A program made the translations under genes and the position numbers. Shown piece by piece: positions 43,726 through 51,639 of a stretch of DNA of 64,000 nucleotides. Origin of the DNA: Wohlfahrtiimonas chitiniclastica DSM 18708 (GTDB lineage: Bacteria; Pseudomonadota; Gammaproteobacteria; Cardiobacteriales; Wohlfahrtiimonadaceae); NCBI RefSeq assembly GCF_000375345.1, contig NZ_AQXD01000003.1, positions 186,001-250,000 of the forward strand, written 5' to 3'. Positions within the stretch are counted from its first letter, which is position 1. Every line of letters begins with the position of its first letter. Under the pieces are notes generated by a model that was not told where the DNA came from, did not search any database, and was given only the letters and a program-made list of their open reading frames with translations.

Positions 43726-44463
43726 ATGAAGAAAATTGCACTCGCCCTTTTATTTCTAACGCCAATGAGCGCGATGGCGCAAGAACAATACAGCCTTGGC
43801 TTAGGTGTGGGCTATCAACAAAAACCGTATGTGGGTGACAATTCAAGCTGGGTACCTGTGCCCCACTTTGAATATCAAAATGGCCGCTTTTTCATCAAAG
43901 GATTAAAAGCAGGTTTATTCATTGTGGATACGCCCACAACGAAAGTGGACACCCATTTACGTTATCAATCCCTTAATTTTAAGCCAAAAGATTCAGAAGG
44001 TGCATTGCGTGATCTCAATCGCCGTAAATCCACCATTGAGCTCGGTGTGGGCGCAATGCACATTTTCCCCAGCCAATTTTTCGTGAGTGCAGACATTGAT
44101 GCAGACATTCTAGGGCGCAGCAAAGGCGTTAATATTGATGCTGGCGGCGGGATCATCCATAATTTTAATGATCACTTTAAAGTGATTCCGAAAGTTGGCG
44201 GCATTTGGTCAAGTAAAAAACACAATGATTATTACTATGGCGTCTCTCGTGAGGAATCTGCGCGTTCGGGCGTCACTGAATACAATCCTGACAGCAGCTT
44301 TACACCTTATGTGGGCGTTGGCACGGTGATTGATGCGACAGACAATCTCCATCTTTTTGGTGGCGTGCAGGTGAAATTTTTACCCAGCGAAGTCAAAAAT
44401 AGCCCCATGACCAATCGCTCTGCCCTCTCTAGCTTCGCCCTTGGCATTAACTATAACTTTTAA
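43726..44463 (+). CDS. MipA/OmpV-family outer-membrane protein
   Basis: 245 residues with a Sec signal (MKKIALALLFLTPMSAMA, cleavage before QEQYS). The mature protein is beta-rich with aromatic alternation and ends in a C-terminal Phe (LGINYNF), typical of an outer-membrane barrel. LGLGVGYQQKPYVGDNSSWVPVPHFEYQNGRFFIKGLKAG is the MipA N-terminal pattern (partly quoted: KPYVGDNSSWVPVPHFEY). MipA-type proteins scaffold MltA and PBP1B in E. coli; OmpV forms are porins. GAGGATTGATCC precedes ATG 43726. cysZ starts 9 bp downstream. Confidence 0.87.
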   Translation: MKKIALALLFLTPMSAMAQEQYSLGLGVGYQQKPYVGDNSSWVPVPHFEYQNGRFFIKGLKAGLFIVDTPTTKVDTHLRYQSLNFKPKDSEGALRDLNRRKSTIELGVGAMHIFPSQFFVSADIDADILGRSKGVNIDAGGGIIHNFNDHFKVIPKVGGIWSSKKHNDYYYGVSREESARSGVTEYNPDSSFTPYVGVGTVIDATDNLHLFGGVQVKFLPSEVKNSPMTNRSALSSFALGINYNF

Positions 44464-44472
44464 TTGTTGATC

Positions 44473-45231
44473 ATGAACGAAAATCAAAACAACACACACA
44501 ATCGCGGCGGTTTACACTACTTTACGGAAGGCTGGCGCTTAATGCTCCATCCCGGATTAAAGCGCTATGTCTTTTTGCCCATTTTGGTGAATATCCTCAT
44601 CATTGGCGGCGCATTCTATGGCATCTATACGCAATTGAGCGGCTGGATGACTTGGGTCATGGGTTATGTCCCAAGTTGGCTACAATGGCTGAGCTACCTC
44701 ATTTGGCCGATTGCTCTATTGTCGATTGTGGCGTTTTTTGGTTACTTCTTTAGCACCTTAGCGAACATCATCGCGGCGCCCTTTAACTCAATGCTTGCGG
44801 CGAAAGTTGAGATCATGCTCACAGGACATACGCCAAGCGATGATTCATGGATGAGTTTAGCCAAAGATGTCGGGCGATCCCTTCAGCGCGAGATGCAAAA
44901 CTTGGCTTATTATCTGCCGCGCCTGATTGGCATTTTACTGCTCTTTTTAGTGCCTGTGATTGGCACCTTCATCGCGCCGATTGTGCTGTTTGCCTTTAAC
45001 GCATGGATGATGGCGATTCAATATAATGATTACAGTTTTGACAACAACAAAGTGAGTTTTCCCACCATGCGCGCCCGCTTAATGCAGGATCGCACAGATA
45101 ATTTCATCTTTGGCGCGTTGGTGAATTTAGTGACCATGATTCCCATCATCAATCTCTTCATCATGCCGGCTGCAGTTTGTGGTGGCACCCTACAATGGGT
45201 TGAAAAATATCGCCGCGATTTCGTCAAATAA
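44473..45231 (+). CDS. cysZ: Sulfate permease CysZ
   Basis: 252 residues (E. coli 253) of the EI24/CysZ family. [37 protein letters not shown] (partly quoted), [58 protein letters not shown] and [25 protein letters not shown] align block by block with E. coli CysZ. It imports sulfate for cysteine synthesis. ATG 44473 has no evident ribosome-binding site; TTG 44464 is upstream. Translation may be coupled to the mipA-like gene ending 9 bp earlier. Confidence 0.94.
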   Translation: MNENQNNTHNRGGLHYFTEGWRLMLHPGLKRYVFLPILVNILIIGGAFYGIYTQLSGWMTWVMGYVPSWLQWLSYLIWPIALLSIVAFFGYFFSTLANIIAAPFNSMLAAKVEIMLTGHTPSDDSWMSLAKDVGRSLQREMQNLAYYLPRLIGILLLFLVPVIGTFIAPIVLFAFNAWMMAIQYNDYSFDNNKVSFPTMRARLMQDRTDNFIFGALVNLVTMIPIINLFIMPAAVCGGTLQWVEKYRRDFVK

Positions 45232-45293
45232 ATTTGGTTTTACGTAGCCTTTGTGGAACAATAGAGCCATTAAATTTATTCAAGGTTTACATT

Positions 45294-45869
45294 ATGATTG
45301 ACAATGACGGCTACCGCGCGAACGTTGGCATCATCTTGTGTAATCGGGACAAAAAACTTTTTTGGGGTCATAGAATAGGGCATTTAGATTCATGGCAATT
45401 TCCTCAAGGTGGGATCGATGATAACGAAACTCCCGAAGAGGCAATGTATCGAGAATTGAAGGAAGAGGTAGGTCTCTCTTCTGATGATGTAAAAATTTTA
45501 GGAAAAACTAAAAGCTGGTTAAGGTACCGTTTACCACAACGACTGATTCGCAAAAATAACTCTCCGCGCTGTATTGGACAAAAACAGATTTGGTTTCTGT
45601 TAGAACTGACGGCGGATGAAGATGCCATTGATTTGGCATTTTTTGACACGCCAGAGTTTGACCATTGGAAATGGGTGGAATATTGGCATCCCATCAATGA
45701 AGTCATTTATTTTAAGCGTAAAGTTTACAATCGTGCGCTCGTTGAGTTAGCGCCAGCGCTCTTTAAAGGCATGCCAATTCCTGAAAAGCCTCTGTATGAG
45801 AAGCGTTCAGAGTTTCGACCGAAGCAACGCGTGCGCCGCTCTCTCTTTCGTATGAGAAGCAGAAGCTAA
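45294..45869 (+). CDS. rppH: RNA pyrophosphohydrolase
   Basis: 191 residues. The Nudix box [23 protein letters not shown] is complete (G-x5-E-x7-REUxEExG). [16 protein letters not shown] and WQFPQGGID are the RppH N-terminal pattern; [28 protein letters not shown] is the RppH-specific middle. RppH removes pyrophosphate from mRNA 5' ends, starting RNase E decay. ATG 45294 follows AAGG at 8 bp; the longer frame to 45234 is discarded. The usual partner ptsP is not here. The C-terminal ~30 residues are basic. Confidence 0.95.
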   Translation: MIDNDGYRANVGIILCNRDKKLFWGHRIGHLDSWQFPQGGIDDNETPEEAMYRELKEEVGLSSDDVKILGKTKSWLRYRLPQRLIRKNNSPRCIGQKQIWFLLELTADEDAIDLAFFDTPEFDHWKWVEYWHPINEVIYFKRKVYNRALVELAPALFKGMPIPEKPLYEKRSEFRPKQRVRRSLFRMRSRS

Positions 45870-45879
45870 TTTGATCACT

Positions 45880-45906
45880 AAACCTGTGCAATGCATGGGT
45901 TTTTTT
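45880..45906 (+). terminator. Rho-independent terminator after rppH
   Basis: AAACCTGTGCA / TGCATGGGTTT forms an 11-bp stem with two G-T pairs, then a T-run to 45906. Confidence 0.85.
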
Positions 45907-45976
45907 ATATGCCCTTGCCCGCAATATTGCTACACTGTATCCATTCAGCTTCAACCATAAAACATAAGGAGTGACC

Positions 45977-46960
45977 ATGACTCATCGCGCCATTGTGATT
46001 GATAAAAACCCTGATTATACCGCCACACTCATGACATTAGAGGAAGATGCCTTGCCAGAAGGCGATGTGGCAGTGGATGTATTGGCATCAACCCTCAATT
46101 ATAAAGATGCCCTAGTCATCACCAATCGTAGCCCGGTGGTGCGTACATTTCCCTTAACACCTGGCATTGATTTAGTGGGCAAAGTGACAACCAGCCACTC
46201 AAGCCGTTTTAAAGCAGGCGATTTAGTCTTGCTCAATGGCTTTGGCGTGGGCGAATTGTATTCAGGGGGATTTTCAGAAAAAGCCGTTTTAAAGTCTGAA
46301 TGGCTCATTCCCTTACCCACTCAATTTAGCGCCATTGATGCCATGACCATTGGCACCGCAGGCTATACTGCCATGCTCTCCATCATTGCACTTGAACAAC
46401 ATGGCATTAAACCTGAATCTGGGAAAATTTTGGTGACCGGCGCAACCGGTGGCGTTGGCAGCTTTGCCGTCTATCTGTTGGCAAAATTGGGTTATCACGT
46501 CATTGCAGTGACGGGTAAAGAGCGTGCGCATGATTATTTATATGCCCTTGGCGCAAAAGAAATGATTGCCCGCTCAGAGCTCAGTGAGCCCGGTAAACCC
46601 CTTCAAAAAATGCGTTGGATGGGGGCGATTGATACAGTGGGCAGCCATACATTGGTCAATGTGCTTGCCGGCACAGAATATGGCGGCTGCGTTGCCGCGT
46701 GCGGCTTAGCTCAAGGCTATGATCTTCCGGGGACAGTGATGCCTTTTATTCTTCGCAATGTCACCCTACGCGGCATTGACAGCGTCATGCGTCCATTGCC
46801 TGATCGCATTGAAGCCTGGGATCATTTAGCCACATTGATTCAACCCGGTGCCCTTGAGCACATTCGCACCCTCATCAGTCTTGATGACGTCATAGATGCT
46901 GCGCATGAACTCATCGATGGGAAAATCACAGGCCGCCTCGTGGTGGATTTATCCCGCTAA
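45977..46960 (+). CDS. acuI: Acrylyl-CoA reductase (NADPH), AcuI/YhdH family
   Basis: 327 residues, zinc-independent medium-chain dehydrogenase/reductase. STLNYKDALVI, RTFPLTPGIDLVGKV and the NADPH motif VTGATGGVGSFAVYLLAKLG (~residues 149-168) match YhdH/AcuI. It reduces acryloyl-CoA to propionyl-CoA, detoxifying acryloyl-CoA. AAGGAG precedes ATG 45977; GTG 45971 is in frame but less likely. It stands alone between two terminators. Substrate is inferred from the family. Confidence 0.9.
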   Translation: MTHRAIVIDKNPDYTATLMTLEEDALPEGDVAVDVLASTLNYKDALVITNRSPVVRTFPLTPGIDLVGKVTTSHSSRFKAGDLVLLNGFGVGELYSGGFSEKAVLKSEWLIPLPTQFSAIDAMTIGTAGYTAMLSIIALEQHGIKPESGKILVTGATGGVGSFAVYLLAKLGYHVIAVTGKERAHDYLYALGAKEMIARSELSEPGKPLQKMRWMGAIDTVGSHTLVNVLAGTEYGGCVAACGLAQGYDLPGTVMPFILRNVTLRGIDSVMRPLPDRIEAWDHLATLIQPGALEHIRTLISLDDVIDAAHELIDGKITGRLVVDLSR

Positions 46961-46964
46961 CACA

Positions 46965-46994
46965 AAAAAGCCCTGATCACTCAGGGCTTTTTTT
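46965..46994. terminator. Bidirectional terminator between acuI and the zinc-ribbon gene
   Basis: AAAAAGCCCTGA / TCAGGGCTTTTT (12-bp perfect stem, TCAC loop) with T-runs on both strands. It serves acuI (plus) and the small gene at 47012-47185 (minus). Confidence 0.93.
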
Positions 46995-47011
46995 ACATCG
47001 TTTGATCAAGC

Positions 47012-47185
47012 TTACAAGGTGCAAGCGCCGCCTGCGCAGCCTTTATCTTCCACTTCTTCATATGCATGTTTTTTTGTGCTTTCGATCGTGATGCGATCAT
47101 TGGCACAAAAAATGCAATCGTCCCCTGATTGCGCATTAAAGTAAGCTTCCATCAACTCTTTCTCACACGTATGACATTTTTTCAT
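47012..47185 (-). CDS. Small zinc-ribbon-like protein (57 aa)
   Basis: A 57-residue gene below common length cut-offs. The protein starts MKKCHTCEKELMEAYF, has a second CxxC in DDCIFCAND, and ends in KGCAGGACTL. CHTC...CIFC (residues 4-7 and 24-27) is a four-cysteine zinc-ribbon layout; the C-terminal CAGGAC adds two more Cys. GAGG lies about 6 bp before ATG 47185. It ends 18 bp from the bidirectional terminator, which it shares with acuI. I do not recognise a family; resemblance is to small single-domain zinc-ribbon proteins of unknown role. Confidence 0.75.
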   Translation of the reverse strand: MKKCHTCEKELMEAYFNAQSGDDCIFCANDRITIESTKKHAYEEVEDKGCAGGACTL

Positions 47186-47255
47186 CGCTTGCCTCGATCA
47201 CTCAAATGATTAGAAAAAATAGATTATACGCGCTCTACAATTTTCAGCACGCAAT

Positions 47256-47282
47256 AAAAAAGCCGAAATCACTTCGGCTTTT
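47256..47282 (-). terminator. Rho-independent terminator after pnp
   Basis: AAAAGCCGAA / TTCGGCTTTT (10-bp stem, 5-nt loop) with a T-run on the minus strand, 23 bp after the pnp stop. Confidence 0.92.
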
Positions 47283-47304
47283 GTAACTCATTCAATTGAA
47301 TGGA

Positions 47305-49404
47305 TTATTCAGCGGCTGCATCTACATCTTTCATGGTTAAGCGAATGCGGCCTTGTTTATCAATTTCCAAGACTTTAACGCGAACCACTTGACCGACTTG
47401 AACGTAATCAGAAACGTTTTGAATGCGCTCTTCAGAAGGGATTTGTGATACGTGAACCATACCATCGCGCCCTGGCATCAAGTTGACAAATGCACCAAAG
47501 TCCATGATGCGCACAACAGGTGCTTCATACACTGTACCGACTTCGATGTCAGCGGTAATTTCTTCAATGCGTTTTCTTGCTTCTGCTGCTTGATCTGCAT
47601 TCGATGCTGCAATTTTGATGGTACCATCATCTTCGATTTCAATCACAGCGCCTGTTTCTTCAGTGATGCCACGAATTGTTACGCCACCTTTACCAATGAC
47701 ATCACGGATTTTATCTGGGTTGATGCGGAACACTGTGAAGCGTGGCGCAAATTCAGAGATTTCAGGACGCGCAGTGTTCAACGTTGCACTCATTTCATCA
47801 ATGATGTGTAAACGCGCAACTTTGGCTTGTGCCAATGCTTGTTCCATGATTTCTTTCGTAATACCTGTGATTTTGATGTCCATTTGAAGGGCAGAAATAC
47901 CATCCGTTGTACCTGCCACTTTAAAGTCCATGTCACCTAAGTGATCTTCATCACCTAAGATGTCTGTTAAGACAGCAAAGCGTTCACCTTCTTTGATCAA
48001 GCCCATTGCAATACCTGCCACTGGCGCTTTTAAAGGAACACCTGCATCCATCAAGGATAAAGATGCACCGCACACAGAAGCCATAGAGCTTGAACCGTTT
48101 GATTCAGTGATTTCTGACACAACACGCACTGTGTATGGATATTCATCCATGCTTGGCAATACCGCTTGTACGCCACGTTTTGCTAAACGGCCATGACCAA
48201 TTTCACGACGCTTAGGTGAACCGACCATGCCAGTTTCGCCCACAGAATATGGAGGGAAGTTGTAATGGAACAAGAATTTATCTTTGTATTCGCCATCTAA
48301 TGCATCGATGATTTGCGCATCGCGGTCTGTGCCTAATGTGGTCACAACCAATGCTTGTGTTTCACCACGTGTGAACAATGCAGAACCATGTGTGCGTGGT
48401 AAAACACCAACGCGTGAATTGATTGGGCGAACGGTTGTTGTGTCACGGCCATCAATGCGTGGTTTACCATCTAAGATGTGGTCACGCACTAAACGATAGC
48501 TCATTTCATCAATCACAGCATTGATGGCATCTTTTGTGTAGCCATTGTCTTCTGTGATCAATGTTTCAACAGCTTCTGCTTTCAATGCATCGATTGCAGC
48601 ATAACGATCTGCTTTCACAGAGATGCTGTAAGCTGCTTCTAATTTATCAGCTGCAAATGCTTTCACTGCTGCTTCTAATTCAGCGTCTTTTTCAACCGTT
48701 TGATATTCAAATGTTGTCACGCCCACTTCTGCACACAATGCATTAATGTTTTCAATCACCACTTGCATTGCATCGTGACCGAACATTACAGCGCCAAGCA
48801 TCACATCTTCGCTCAACAATTCTGCTTCTGATTCAACCATCAATACAGCATCTTTCGTACCTGCAACCACTAAATCTAATTTAGATGTTGCCAATTGTTC
48901 TTTCGATGGGTTTAAGAGGTATTCGCCATTTTCATAGCCAACACGTGCAGCACCTAATGGACCTGCAAATGGTAAACCCGCCAAAGAAACCGCAGCAGAA
49001 GCACCGATCATCGCAGGGATGTCAGGATTCACTTCAGGATTGATGGAAACAACGGTTGCGATCACTTGTGTTTCGTTCGTAAAACCTTCAGCAAATAACG
49101 GACGAAGTGGACGGTCGATCAAACGTGCGATCAATGTTTCACCTTCGGAAGGACGACCTTCACGACGGAAGAAACCGCCCGGGATTTTACCCGCTGCATA
49201 CGTACGTTCTTGGTAGTTCACAGTGAGTGGGAAAAAGTCACGCGATGGATCAAATTTAGTGGATGCCACACATGTGACAAATACAACCGTACCGTCAACA
49301 TCAACTTTAACGGCCGCATTCGCTTGACGAGCCATTTCGCCGACTTCTAATACAACCTTTTGGTTGCCATACATAAATTCTTTTTGAATTGCTTTTAATT
49401 CCAT
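47305..49404 (-). CDS. pnp: Polyribonucleotide nucleotidyltransferase (PNPase)
   Basis: 699 residues from ATG 49404 (GAGG at 5 bp); the frame to 49461 is non-conserved. Two RNase PH domains (about 1-210 and 310-545) flank a helical linker. [27 protein letters not shown] and [40 protein letters not shown] (partly quoted: [10 protein letters not shown]) are canonical. A KH domain (~555-610, [12 protein letters not shown]) and an S1 domain (~620-690, [29 protein letters not shown]) complete it. It degrades RNA 3' to 5' phosphorolytically in the degradosome. Downstream of rpsO as in E. coli, with a hairpin between. Confidence 0.97.
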   Translation of the reverse strand: MELKAIQKEFMYGNQKVVLEVGEMARQANAAVKVDVDGTVVFVTCVASTKFDPSRDFFPLTVNYQERTYAAGKIPGGFFRREGRPSEGETLIARLIDRPLRPLFAEGFTNETQVIATVVSINPEVNPDIPAMIGASAAVSLAGLPFAGPLGAARVGYENGEYLLNPSKEQLATSKLDLVVAGTKDAVLMVESEAELLSEDVMLGAVMFGHDAMQVVIENINALCAEVGVTTFEYQTVEKDAELEAAVKAFAADKLEAAYSISVKADRYAAIDALKAEAVETLITEDNGYTKDAINAVIDEMSYRLVRDHILDGKPRIDGRDTTTVRPINSRVGVLPRTHGSALFTRGETQALVVTTLGTDRDAQIIDALDGEYKDKFLFHYNFPPYSVGETGMVGSPKRREIGHGRLAKRGVQAVLPSMDEYPYTVRVVSEITESNGSSSMASVCGASLSLMDAGVPLKAPVAGIAMGLIKEGERFAVLTDILGDEDHLGDMDFKVAGTTDGISALQMDIKITGITKEIMEQALAQAKVARLHIIDEMSATLNTARPEISEFAPRFTVFRINPDKIRDVIGKGGVTIRGITEETGAVIEIEDDGTIKIAASNADQAAEARKRIEEITADIEVGTVYEAPVVRIMDFGAFVNLMPGRDGMVHVSQIPSEERIQNVSDYVQVGQVVRVKVLEIDKQGRIRLTMKDVDAAAE

Positions 49405-49519
49405 AATTACCTCAAAATTAAACATTTGCGGTAAAAGCTTTTGATCCAAGGGAGCTGACAAAACATTCTACATAAAACGCTTTATCAGAACCCTTCAAAA
49501 CACTTTTACCAATGACAAA

Positions 49520-49546
49520 AGCCCTCACAGCACAACTGCAAGGGCT
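49520..49546 (-). terminator. Hairpin between rpsO and pnp
   Basis: Minus strand AGCCCTTGCAG / CTGTGAGGGCT, 11-bp stem with two G-T pairs and a 5-nt loop. The following T-tract is weak (TTTTGTCATT). In E. coli this gap holds a leaky terminator and an RNase III site that autoregulates pnp; a similar role is inferred. Confidence 0.6.
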
Positions 49547-49585
49547 CGCTAAACTACATAATCATCTGCATCATGTGTGTGCTGA

Positions 49586-49852
49586 TTAACGACGTAATTG
49601 TAAACGCTCAATCAAAGTTTGATAACGCGCTAAATCTTTACGTTTTAAGTAGTCTAACAACTTACGACGTTGGTTAACCATTTGTAATAAACCACGACGT
49701 GAGTGATGATCTTTTTTGTGTTCATCAAAGTGAGCACGAAGCGCATTGATGTTGTTTGTTAAAAGCGCAACTTGTACTTCAGGAGAACCTGTATCGTTTT
49801 CGCCGCGAGCAAATTCAGCAACAATGGCTGCTTTTTTTTCAGTTGTTAACAT
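49586..49852 (-). CDS. rpsO: 30S ribosomal protein S15
   Basis: 88 residues (E. coli 89). [56 protein letters not shown] (partly quoted: [22 protein letters not shown]) is unmistakable uS15. It binds 16S rRNA helices 20-22. GGAG lies upstream of ATG 49852. TATAAT at 49921-49916 (minus) provides a -10 about 64 bp upstream. Confidence 0.97.
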   Translation of the reverse strand: MLTTEKKAAIVAEFARGENDTGSPEVQVALLTNNINALRAHFDEHKKDHHSRRGLLQMVNQRRKLLDYLKRKDLARYQTLIERLQLRR

Positions 49853-49915
49853 AAAAAATAAAACTCCAAATAAAATTAATTGTTGTCAATGGCGATGACA
49901 GCATAATTGTGGGTG

Positions 49916-49944
49916 ATTATACCGAGAAATTTACCAAAACAAAA
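49916..49944 (-). promoter_or_regulatory. Promoter of rpsO
   Basis: Minus strand TATAAT (49921-49916), weak TTTTGT -35 at 17 bp. A leader of ~57 nt precedes rpsO. Confidence 0.5.
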
Positions 49945-49946
49945 GT

Positions 49947-50432
49947 TTAATCTACTTTTTTCAGGCGATCCCCGATGTTAATTCCCAATCGTGCGCGCTC
50001 GCCTTTGCCAATCTCTAAAACATATTGCCCTGGGGCTTTTGATGGATAAGAGGGACAAGGATCCTCAAGACACGGAACGGCTTCAGCATAATCGACGAGC
50101 ACGCCTTCATTGTCAAAATAGAGAATGTCTAAAGGGATTTTCGTATTCTTCATCCAAAAGCTCAACGGCTGCATTTTATCAAACACAAACAGCATCCCTT
50201 GATTTTCCGGAAGAATATAGCGATGCATCAAGCCATACGCCTGGGCGCGCGGTTTTGTTGCCAATTCCACACGAATGGGTTGATCATTGATGGTAACCGT
50301 TGCCAATGCTAAGTGCGATTGCGGATGCACTTCATCGAGCGGCTGCCAAAAACTCTGCGACATCGCGCTTGGCAGCAATGCCATTGCCCCAAGCAATGGC
50401 ATCACCGTTTTAAAGATGCGCTTAGTGATCAT
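49947..50432 (-). CDS. DUF192 secreted protein
   Basis: 161 residues from ATG 50432, with a Sec signal (MITKRIFKTVMPLLGAMALLPSAMS, cleavage before QSFWQ). DUF192 core: RVELATKPRAQAYGLMHRYILPENQGMLFVFDKMQPLSFWMKNTKIPLDILYFDNEGVLV (partly quoted: GLMHRYILPENQGMLFVF, WMKNTKIPLDILYFD). Function unknown; often a small periplasmic or archaeal protein. It overlaps the roxA end by 11 bp. The longer frame to 50477 is an artefact of the His/Asp-rich roxA tail. Confidence 0.87.
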   Translation of the reverse strand: MITKRIFKTVMPLLGAMALLPSAMSQSFWQPLDEVHPQSHLALATVTINDQPIRVELATKPRAQAYGLMHRYILPENQGMLFVFDKMQPLSFWMKNTKIPLDILYFDNEGVLVDYAEAVPCLEDPCPSYPSKAPGQYVLEIGKGERARLGINIGDRLKKVD

Positions 50433-51639
50433 GATCGCACTCATCATCACAATCATGGTCGTGATCATCACCATCAAAGAAAGCGAGTAAACCTTGATTC
50501 ACTAAATCCACAATGAATTCTGCCGCCACTTCATCACGCAAGAACTGCTTCATTTTGCCTGGGCTGTATTGACGGTTTTCACATAAGAATTGCACCAATT
50601 TGGTATATTTTTTATCCAATGCAAAGCACTCGCCATTGGCATAGAGCACCACATCATCCAATGTTTCGCGGAAATAAAAGGCAACACTTGGCACGCGCTC
50701 AATGTCTGCACCATCTTCTAATAAGCCTAACACTTCATCAGCACTGAATTCTTCTTCAAGCATTTCAGGCTCCTGCCCTTCTTTGCTCTCGCTCATAAAG
50801 CGCCCAAACCAATCTGCCACTAGATCACGATTGTGATGCAAACCTTCTTCGATCACTTTCATCACGCGATCAATGTCATCATCATTGAGCTCAGCTGAGA
50901 ATTCACGCGGTGCTAAATCAGGATCAGAATAACGGGCATCTGCTGCTGTAAATTGTACGATGTCTTCCACAAAATCATGGATCATTTCGCGGTGTTTAGG
51001 CGCACGAAAACCCACGGACCATGTCATGCTCTCGCCAATCGCCACACCAAAGTGACCAATGCGCGGCGGCAAATACAATAAATCACCAGGTTCAACAATC
51101 CACTCTTCGCTGACGTTAAAGTTTTCAATCAAACGAATGGGTAAACCTTCCACAAAATCATTTTCAGACACTTCATCATAACTGATCTGCCAACGCTTTT
51201 TACCCATGCCCTGGATTAAAAATACATCATAATCATCCCAATGCGCGCCCACCGTGCCTTGATCCACCGCATAGCTCACTTGAACGTCATCTAAACGCCA
51301 TTCCGGAATGAATTTAAATGGATCACTCAAGACACGCATTTGTGGCATGAATTTTTCCACATCATTGACGAGCAATACCCATTTTGTATCCGGTAAATTG
51401 GCAAAATCTTTTTCTGCAAACGGGCCACATTTTAATTCCCAGTTGCGCTCTTCAAACACAAAGCGCGAAGGTACACCCTCTTCACAGCTTAAACCGGCCA
51501 CTTCGTCGGCCGTCATTGGGTCCATAAAATCTTGGAATGCATTTTTCACAAACAATGGTTTTTTTTGCCAATACTCTGCTAAAAATTGCTCAATCGTGAG
51601 TCCGCCTAAAAAACGGACGGGCTTATTTGCCTTCATCAT
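50422..51639 (-). CDS. roxA: 50S L16 arginine hydroxylase RoxA (YcfD) with His/Asp-rich tail
   Basis: 405 residues. A JmjC-fold 2-oxoglutarate/Fe(II) oxygenase: GAHWDDYDVFLIQGMGKKRWQIS holds the HxD (His-Trp-Asp) pair, and LPPRIGHFGVAIG the distal His. WQKKPLFVKNAF and EEGVPSRFVFEERNWELKCGPF are the YcfD N-terminal blocks. It hydroxylates an arginine of ribosomal L16. The last ~17 residues, DGDDHDHDCDDECDHDH, are a metal-binding-looking extension not present in E. coli YcfD (373 residues). ATG 51639 overlaps the kinase stop (ATGA). It overlaps the DUF192 start by 11 bp. Confidence 0.9.
   Translation of the reverse strand: MMKANKPVRFLGGLTIEQFLAEYWQKKPLFVKNAFQDFMDPMTADEVAGLSCEEGVPSRFVFEERNWELKCGPFAEKDFANLPDTKWVLLVNDVEKFMPQMRVLSDPFKFIPEWRLDDVQVSYAVDQGTVGAHWDDYDVFLIQGMGKKRWQISYDEVSENDFVEGLPIRLIENFNVSEEWIVEPGDLLYLPPRIGHFGVAIGESMTWSVGFRAPKHREMIHDFVEDIVQFTAADARYSDPDLAPREFSAELNDDDIDRVMKVIEEGLHHNRDLVADWFGRFMSESKEGQEPEMLEEEFSADEVLGLLEDGADIERVPSVAFYFRETLDDVVLYANGECFALDKKYTKLVQFLCENRQYSPGKMKQFLRDEVAAEFIVDLVNQGLLAFFDGDDHDHDCDDECDHDH

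Noticed and set aside
50313-50516. Plus-strand ORF with a His-rich C-terminus
   Set aside because: Antisense shadow of the RoxA GATCAT-type repeat coding the Asp/His tail; no RBS.
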